19,683 bases of DNA from DATLFA01 sp039934635 (GTDB lineage Bacteria > Actinomycetota > Acidimicrobiia > Acidimicrobiales > WLNW01), in contig JBDTLT010000090.1 in NCBI GenBank assembly GCA_039934635.1, forward strand, positions 1 to 19,683, in the 5' to 3' direction. The position numbers and the translations under genes were made by a program. Shown one piece after another: positions 14,718 to 19,683 of the stretch. The first letter of the stretch is position 1. The number at the start of each line of letters is the position of its first letter. The notes below the pieces were generated by a model. That model did no database searches. It saw nothing but the letters and a program-made list of their open reading frames with translations, and was not told the DNA's origin.

Positions 14718-14732
14718 TGGTGAACGGCCTCC

Positions 14733-15824
14733 TCAGCCGCGTAGCGACTCGAGTTCTTCGATCAGATGGCGGCTCACCGAGGCCCGGCTGAAGCGTTCGC
14801 AGAGTTGCCGCGCCTCCTCGTTGGTATGAGGTGCGACACCTGCCAGGGCATTTCGTATTTCGTCCATCGTCGTCTCGATTACTTCGGCAAGCGATCTGCT
14901 GTCGTCGGCCCGCGCCACCCTGTCCGGATGGCAGACGACGTACGACAGATTGCCGGCGTCGGTGCCGATCGCGCGGCAACCGGCGAGATAGCCCTCGATG
15001 ATCGGGATGCACAGGCCCTCGTGCAGTGAAGGACTGACGACGATGTCGGCTTCTTCGTACAACTCCCACAGCTGATCGTCGGAGGGCTGGCCGACGAGAT
15101 GCACACGCGTGCCGAGGTCGTGGGCACGGATCTGGTCGGCGATGCCTTCGCTGTACGCGGTCGACGACAAACCCAAGTTGCCGGCGACGCGGAGCTCGAA
15201 GTCGGAGATGCCTCGCTCGTGCAAATTGGCGAGCGCGTCGATGAGCACATGAATGCCCTTCGCCGGTACGAGTCGGCCGACCGTCAGCAGGCGGATGACG
15301 TCGGGGTCGCGACGCGACCGGAGATCGCGTGGGGCTTCGATGAGGATCGGCACGAACCGAAGGCGCTCGTCGGGGATGCCCCATTCGGCGAGAACTTCGC
15401 GATTGTGATCGCTGTAGGTCCACACCGGGAACTTCAGTGTCGCCATGAGTTGCGCTTGGACCAACGAATCGTGCAGCACTTCGCGGTCCGCCTCTTCGGC
15501 GAGGTGGGGAGGTGTCACGTTGTGGAAATGCACTGCGCATCTCGTGGTCGAACCATCAAGGAGCCACAAGGCGTTGAACAATTCGTAGCGGATACCGAAA
15601 TGGAAAACCGCGACATCAATACCGAGATCATCGAACAGGGCAACGAGCTTCCACGGATCGTCGATTTGGTAGGAGGCACACGGAGGGTCACAGCTGATGA
15701 ACTGGCTGACGACGATCACTTCGGTGACCGAGGGATCAGCGGCGAGGATCTCGGCCTGCGTGACGACCGCCGACGAGATCGCGTCGTGCGGCGTACAGAT
15801 TCCGGAGACCACCGCCACCTTCAT
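14733..15824 (-). CDS. Family 4 glycosyltransferase
   Basis: The 363-residue protein has the two Rossmann-like domains of GT-B enzymes. It starts with KVAVVSGICTPHDA (2-15); HFHNVTPPHLAEE (99-111) lies at the domain-one acceptor side. The C-terminal domain has VGRLVPAKG (182-190, the conserved R-x-x-x-K-G donor-phosphate motif) and the E-x7-E pair E269/E277 in HEGLCIPIIEG, which marks GT4 retaining enzymes. The donor is not readable; GDP- or UDP-sugars are usual. The ATG at 15824 overlaps the fusion gene stop (ATGA), so it is the last gene of the third operon. Its end faces the FkbM-type gene across 15 bases. Upstream in-frame codons lie in the fusion gene and were excluded. Confidence 0.87.
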   Translation of the reverse strand: MKVAVVSGICTPHDAISSAVVTQAEILAADPSVTEVIVVSQFISCDPPCASYQIDDPWKLVALFDDLGIDVAVFHFGIRYELFNALWLLDGSTTRCAVHFHNVTPPHLAEEADREVLHDSLVQAQLMATLKFPVWTYSDHNREVLAEWGIPDERLRFVPILIEAPRDLRSRRDPDVIRLLTVGRLVPAKGIHVLIDALANLHERGISDFELRVAGNLGLSSTAYSEGIADQIRAHDLGTRVHLVGQPSDDQLWELYEEADIVVSPSLHEGLCIPIIEGYLAGCRAIGTDAGNLSYVVCHPDRVARADDSRSLAEVIETTMDEIRNALAGVAPHTNEEARQLCERFSRASVSRHLIEELESLRG

Positions 15825-18310
15825 TCGGCTACTCCGCGAGCACGGATCGAGAGAATGTTGCCCAAGAGGCATGAACCCGACTCGAGTATGACCTGTACTT
15901 CCTGTGCATTGGCGTCGACCGCCACCCGGACTACCCGGCCGGGTTCGAGAACGAGCGTCGTCTCTTGTGGGGTGCGCAGACGAAGGCTTGTCCGCGACTC
16001 GGTGAAGAACGTGAGAAACCGTGCCGCACATTGGTCGAGCTTGAGCGTAACGGTCAACGGCGCGTCGAGTCGGAGGCAGGCCGTGCCGTCGGCGAAACGC
16101 TCGGCCAAAGCATTCGCATCGTCGACCAGATCGCGAGGGCTGGTCACGGTGATTCGATCGAGTAGCTCGGCCAATCTCTGCGCGGCGCGCTGGCTGGTGA
16201 ATTCGTCGAGAAATCGTTGGCGGCCGTTGGTTCCCATCGTGCGGCGCCGGTCGACCTCCCGGTCGAGCGTGCTGATCGCCTCGGCGAGCGCGTGCGGATC
16301 GTCGGGGGCAACGAGCAATCCGTCGATCCCCGGACGAACGATCTCATTGATGCCCCCCACCGCGCTCGCGACCACGGGCTTGGACAGCATCATCGCTTCG
16401 AGGAGCACCAGGCCGAATGATTCGTAGCGGCTCGGCATCACCACGAGGTCTGCTTGCCGGTAGAGCCGGCGCAACTCGTCATCGCTCACCTCGCCGACGA
16501 ACGTGAGGTCGGGCGCCGATTGTCCTACTCGGTCGGCGCGCCAGGCTTGTTCGTAAGTGAGCCCGCCCGCGAGGATGCGAGTGTCGTTACCGGCGATGAC
16601 GAAGTGGGGAGTCGCGCCGCGATCCGCGAGGAGGTTGGCTGCCGCGATCAACACGTCGATGCCCTTGCGGGGTTCGAGGCGCCCGACGAACAAGACGGTG
16701 GTGGCCCGACCGTCATCGGAATCGTCGGTGTCGGTGCTCGGTTCACTCAAGCCGATCTGAGCGACGTGCCAACGCGCCGGTGGCACGGAGACCGGATATC
16801 GATCAGCGATCGTGGCGGCGATGGCATCGCTGATTGCGTGGAGCACGTCGGCGTTCTGCAAGACTTCGGATTCGAGCGCCATGAGTTGATCAGTTGCCGC
16901 CTGTTGCGCGGGACCTTGCTCATTCCAGCCTTCGTGCAACGCGACTTCGAAAACCGGTGTCGCCAGCATGGGCACGACGGGCAGCATGCTCTGGCGGAGA
17001 AGGCCGAGTACCTCGACGTCCCAGAGCGAGCCGTATACCACGTCGGGTGGATACCACTGTCCGACGCGCTGCGTCTCATGGAGGACGGCCGACGCGAACG
17101 CGTCGATGGGCGGCGGTGCTTCGGCGAGGGCGCCGGCCGGCGCATTCGCCGGTACCGCGACGCGGTGAACCCACACACCGTCCTCGAAATCGACGGTGCT
17201 GTGCCCCGAACCACGCGTGATCACGCGAGTTTCGTAGCCGAGGTCGGTCATCGCGGGTGCGACATCACTCATGAAGCGCGCAATACCCCCGGTGATGTGC
17301 GGGGTGTAGCCCGAGCTGACGATGAAGAGTCGCCGTCGGGCGTGGGGATGATGGGTCGAGAAGGTACGAAACTCCGATGACGGGAGCACCGTCGGGCCGA
17401 AACGCGCGTAGCGGCGCTGCGAGCCGATGATGATGCCGGCCTCGAAACCGCGTGCGACCTCACCGATTGCTCTTGCGTGACTGCCGCGCGGATGATTGCC
17501 GAGGTGCTCGTGCATCTCGGTGTCGGCGAGCGCCGCCTCAGCGAAGCGCCGCGCCGCATCGATGACGACGAGTTGCGAGCAATGGTCGAGCGCGTGTCGA
17601 AAACCGAAGTAGAGGCGGTTCTTCACGACGGGGAACCAATGGCGAACGGCGCGGTGCTCGTTGCGGACAATGGACGGCAAGAATTTGTGGTGCACTGCCG
17701 CACCGTCGAGAGATCGAATGCGGAAGCCGGCATCGACCAAACGGCAGCACACATCGGTCTCGTCGAGGAAGTAGTCGAAGGTCTCGTCGAACAGACCGAT
17801 CTCGGCCAACGCCTCGCGCCGGAACGACGCGTTGGTGCCTTGGAGATAAGGGAATTGCCACGCGCCGGGCGTGCACCAGTCGTTCATCTCGTCGGTGTCG
17901 GATTGCACGACATCGCCCAGCCGGTTGGAGGCACTGAACCGGTACTGCAAACCAGCGCCGGTGTGGTCGAGGACCACGCCGCCGACACCGGCGATGTCGT
18001 TGGAGGTGAAGCCCGCGATCAACTCGTCGATCCAGCTGAACTCGGGGATGGCGTCGTCGTCGATGATGGCGACGATCTCGCCGGCGGCGGCCCGGATGCC
18101 GATGTTGCGAGACATCGAAAGGTTGGGCAGGGGGCACGACTCGACCTTCACGTCGGGGTACTCGGCGAGAACCGAGACGGTGTGGTCGGTTGAAGGGCCG
18201 TTGACGACAACTACTTCGATGGCACCGTGCGTCTGGTACCTGAGCGCGTCGAGCGTGTGCCGGAGACCCTCTGCGCGATCGAGTGTCGATATGACGACCG
18301 AAACCCGCAT
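15821..18310 (-). CDS. Bifunctional GT2-GT4 glycosyltransferase with C-terminal extension
   Basis: The 829-residue protein joins two glycosyltransferases. Residues 1-300 are GT2: SVVISTLDRAEGL (4-16), metal-binding D84-D86 in AIIDDDAIPEF, and ETD (184-186) near the catalytic base. After a linker of about 25 residues, residues 326-720 are GT4: GGIARF (341-346), VGRLEPRKG (542-550) and E630-x7-E638 in YESFGLVLLEAM. The last 110 residues (720-829) are beta-rich, ending NILSIRARG, and I do not recognise them. Both catalytic motif sets look intact, so the enzyme could add two sugars in succession. The ATG at 18310 shares one base with the stop of the methyltransferase gene (TGATG); the stop overlaps the GT4 gene by ATGA. 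The uninterrupted frame argues against an artefactual join. Confidence 0.88.
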   Translation of the reverse strand: MRVSVVISTLDRAEGLRHTLDALRYQTHGAIEVVVVNGPSTDHTVSVLAEYPDVKVESCPLPNLSMSRNIGIRAAAGEIVAIIDDDAIPEFSWIDELIAGFTSNDIAGVGGVVLDHTGAGLQYRFSASNRLGDVVQSDTDEMNDWCTPGAWQFPYLQGTNASFRREALAEIGLFDETFDYFLDETDVCCRLVDAGFRIRSLDGAAVHHKFLPSIVRNEHRAVRHWFPVVKNRLYFGFRHALDHCSQLVVIDAARRFAEAALADTEMHEHLGNHPRGSHARAIGEVARGFEAGIIIGSQRRYARFGPTVLPSSEFRTFSTHHPHARRRLFIVSSGYTPHITGGIARFMSDVAPAMTDLGYETRVITRGSGHSTVDFEDGVWVHRVAVPANAPAGALAEAPPPIDAFASAVLHETQRVGQWYPPDVVYGSLWDVEVLGLLRQSMLPVVPMLATPVFEVALHEGWNEQGPAQQAATDQLMALESEVLQNADVLHAISDAIAATIADRYPVSVPPARWHVAQIGLSEPSTDTDDSDDGRATTVLFVGRLEPRKGIDVLIAAANLLADRGATPHFVIAGNDTRILAGGLTYEQAWRADRVGQSAPDLTFVGEVSDDELRRLYRQADLVVMPSRYESFGLVLLEAMMLSKPVVASAVGGINEIVRPGIDGLLVAPDDPHALAEAISTLDREVDRRRTMGTNGRQRFLDEFTSQRAAQRLAELLDRITVTSPRDLVDDANALAERFADGTACLRLDAPLTVTLKLDQCAARFLTFFTESRTSLRLRTPQETTLVLEPGRVVRVAVDANAQEVQVILESGSCLLGNILSIRARGVAE

Positions 18311-19329
18311 CACGCGTCTCGTAGCAGTGGCCTCGTCGCTTCGATCTCGGCTTCGAGACACTCGCCATTGAGCCGGCCCGCCTCGACGATGCGTATGTCG
18401 ACGAAACCGGTCTTGTCGAGGAGTTCGGCCAACGATCGGGGGGTGAACGCGTTGAAGTGGAAGTCGCCCTCGTACTCCTGGTCACCGAAGATGATCCGGC
18501 GAAGCTCCTGAAACCCGATCGTGCCCGCGCCGTATGCGGCCAACATGGCGTCGGAGTCGGGCACGACGGCGCGAAAACGCCCACCCGGTTCGAGCAGTGA
18601 CCACCAGTAGGGCAGCAGTTGGCGGCGCAACTTTTCTTCGGGGAAATGCTCTAGCAAGTGCGCGCTGAAGATCTCTGTCACCGAGCCGGCCTCCGCGGGA
18701 AGCTTGTCGACGCTCGACACCACGTCGACGCCGGGCAGTGGACGCATGTCGACGTTGAGGTATCCCTCGATCGGCAGATGACCGCAGCCGAGGTTGAGCC
18801 GGATCGGGCCATTGGCGCGAGTCAGAGGTGGTTGCGAGACCGCGTCTTCGTCGGTGATCGCTTCGTCGCGGCCATAGCGCAGTTCGAAGAGTGTCTCGGC
18901 CCGCACCGTCTCGACGCGGCGCAGGAGCCAACCGATGGTTTCGATGTGGGGGATCATCTCGGCGAGGACCGCGGGCCCGATCTCGCCGGCGGATGCCCCA
19001 ACGGCACGAATGAGTTCGGCGAGTTCGGAGATTTGTTGGCCGAGCTCACGGCGGACGAGTCGCGATGCTCCGTTGGCGGTGCTGATCGCGTTGAGGACGG
19101 TGGGCTGATGGCGTTCGACGCGGGCGTTCGCTTCGGCCAGCTCGGTGGTCCGCCGTTGTAGATCTTCGATCTGCGCCTGTAGGTCGAGCCGCGTCTGTCG
19201 CAACTCCTCGAGGGTCGCGGCAAGGTCGTCGCGGAGATACGGCGCAACGGCGCGCTCGGCGACGTGTCGTGCCTGCGGCATCCCGGGGAGCTTTGCGCCG
19301 CCGGCGAGGAATCTGGTGAAACGGCCCAC
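18310..19329 (-). CDS. Coiled-coil SAM-dependent methyltransferase
   Basis: The 339-residue protein has a helical N-terminal half: a likely coiled coil at about 36-75 (LEELRQTRLDLQAQIEDLQRR) and further helices to 150. A class I methyltransferase domain follows, with motif I RLNLGCGHLPIEGYLNVDM (177-195), SAHLLEHF for motif II, LEPGGRFRAVVPD and a PRSLAELLDKTGF helix near the end. Such coiled-coil methyltransferases are common in glycan clusters, where the coil is thought to set assembly or chain termination. The product probably methylates a sugar made or transferred by the fusion glycosyltransferase just downstream. The start is GTG at 19329, with GGAG (+ strand 19340-19343) 10 bases upstream; no better start lies nearby. 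It is first gene of the third operon. Confidence 0.8.
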   Translation of the reverse strand: MGRFTRFLAGGAKLPGMPQARHVAERAVAPYLRDDLAATLEELRQTRLDLQAQIEDLQRRTTELAEANARVERHQPTVLNAISTANGASRLVRRELGQQISELAELIRAVGASAGEIGPAVLAEMIPHIETIGWLLRRVETVRAETLFELRYGRDEAITDEDAVSQPPLTRANGPIRLNLGCGHLPIEGYLNVDMRPLPGVDVVSSVDKLPAEAGSVTEIFSAHLLEHFPEEKLRRQLLPYWWSLLEPGGRFRAVVPDSDAMLAAYGAGTIGFQELRRIIFGDQEYEGDFHFNAFTPRSLAELLDKTGFVDIRIVEAGRLNGECLEAEIEATRPLLRDA

Positions 19330-19339
19330 CTAGGCGAGT

Positions 19340-19343
19340 CTCC
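19340..19343 (-). promoter_or_regulatory. Shine-Dalgarno site of the coiled-coil methyltransferase gene
   Basis: On the minus strand GGAG lies 10 bases before the GTG at 19329. It is the reason for choosing that start rather than a downstream codon. Confidence 0.5.
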
Positions 19344-19365
19344 GTCGAGGGGAAAGCATCGGGTG

Positions 19366-19371
19366 ATCATA
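19366..19371 (-). promoter_or_regulatory. Candidate -10 box (TATGAT) of the third operon
   Basis: On the minus strand TATGAT, immediately preceded by TG, lies 36 bases upstream of the GTG at 19329 and close to the consensus TATAAT. It leaves room for a leader with the GGAG site. The -35 region is not convincing. It lies in the 102-base gap (19330-19431) between this operon and the gene upstream. Confidence 0.45.
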
Positions 19372-19431
19372 CAGGCGACACCATCGGGGTTTGGCGCCGC
19401 TGTTGGCCCGGTTACAGGGGCGATGCCCTGG

Positions 19432-19683
19432 CTACGAGGGACGATGCAACGCCCGCCGCAACAGTGAGCGGCGAGGCGCGCCAGGCCGTTCGAATTGCGT
19501 GATCGTGGCCAGAAGTTGTGCGACGGATGCGGCGGATTTCGCCACGCCGAAGTCGCCGGTGATGCGGCGTTGCGCCTGGTGTGCGCGCTCGTTCGCCCGG
19601 GTCGGCTGCTCGACGATCTGGCGCATGTACTTCGCCGCGTACGCGTAGTCGGGCTCGGCCCATTGCGCGTCGGACAGATACGG
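19432..19683 (-). CDS. Glycosyltransferase, C-terminal fragment (5' end outside window)
   Basis: On the minus strand the frame is open from the window edge (19683) to a stop at 19432-19434, giving 83 residues: AQWAEPDYAYAAKYMRQIV near the start, then RANERAHQAQRRI. A W-A-E-P-D...A-A-x-x-M-R pattern followed by a basic, alanine-rich helix is common at the end of GT4-type glycosyltransferases, where the glycan pathway adds E-P-D to a helix that caps the donor domain. Reading begins outside the window, so donor site and full length are unknown. It ends 102 bases before the start of the next gene, with a probable promoter in between, so it is likely a separate transcript or the previous operon. 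Confidence 0.62.
   Translation of the reverse strand, partial: PYLSDAQWAEPDYAYAAKYMRQIVEQPTRANERAHQAQRRITGDFGVAKSAASVAQLLATITQFERPGAPRRSLLRRALHRPS

Noticed and set aside
14718..14732. Possible terminator between the convergent FkbM-type and GT4 genes
   Set aside because: The gap is 15 bases and I could not find a stem-loop followed by a T run.
14461..15540. 359-codon minus-strand frame crossing the ends of the FkbM-type and GT4 genes
   Set aside because: Arginine-rich low-complexity reading that overlaps two supported genes; no domain visible.
15099..17380. Long + strand open frames (15099-16427 and 16454-17380) opposite the GT4 and fusion genes
   Set aside because: Antisense to genes with intact catalytic motifs, and no motif of their own.

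Overview
This is a GC-rich window packed with overlapping genes for making and modifying surface sugars. GC-rich codons, many ATGA/GTGA stop-start overlaps, gene starts with no Shine-Dalgarno sequence but a TANNNT box close upstream, and actinobacterial-looking protein families suggest a high-GC actinobacterium, perhaps of the Acidimicrobiia. That placement is inference from style only; there is no rRNA, tRNA or other marker gene here.

Layout. Left edge, + strand: the C-terminus of a glycosyltransferase (1-336), then a polytopic membrane protein resembling GT-C/DUF6020 sugar transferases (350-1867). A minus-strand operon follows, transcribed from about 6062 down to 1775: SIS-domain sugar-phosphate isomerase (gmhA-like), NAD-dependent sugar epimerase, Gfo/Idh/MocA oxidoreductase, GHMP heptose kinase (hddA-like) and sugar-1-phosphate guanylyltransferase (hddC-like). 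Its promoter region is shared with a divergent + strand operon (6158-8645) of transaldolase and two zinc-ribbon methyltransferases. A second minus-strand operon (12064 down to 8642) holds a three-part methyltransferase, an SDR oxidoreductase, the phosphatase gmhB and a family 2 glycosyltransferase. Divergent from it are a methyltransferase (12158-13450) and a frameshifted FkbM-type gene (13513-14717). A third minus-strand operon (19329 down to 14733) holds a coiled-coil methyltransferase, an 829-residue GT2-GT4 fusion and a GT4 glycosyltransferase. The right edge is the C-terminus of another glycosyltransferase.

How it fits together. The SIS isomerase, GHMP kinase, GmhB phosphatase and nucleotidyltransferase match the four steps from sedoheptulose 7-phosphate to GDP-D-glycero-alpha-D-manno-heptose. 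The transaldolase could supply or balance sedoheptulose 7-phosphate. The epimerase, Gfo/Idh oxidoreductase and SDR could convert the activated heptose or another sugar into a rarer form. Five methyltransferase-type proteins and five glycosyltransferases (two partial, one two-domain) would decorate and assemble the glycan. No flippase, polymerase or chain-length regulator is visible, so the locus extends beyond the window. I see no mobile elements, CRISPR arrays or RNA genes.
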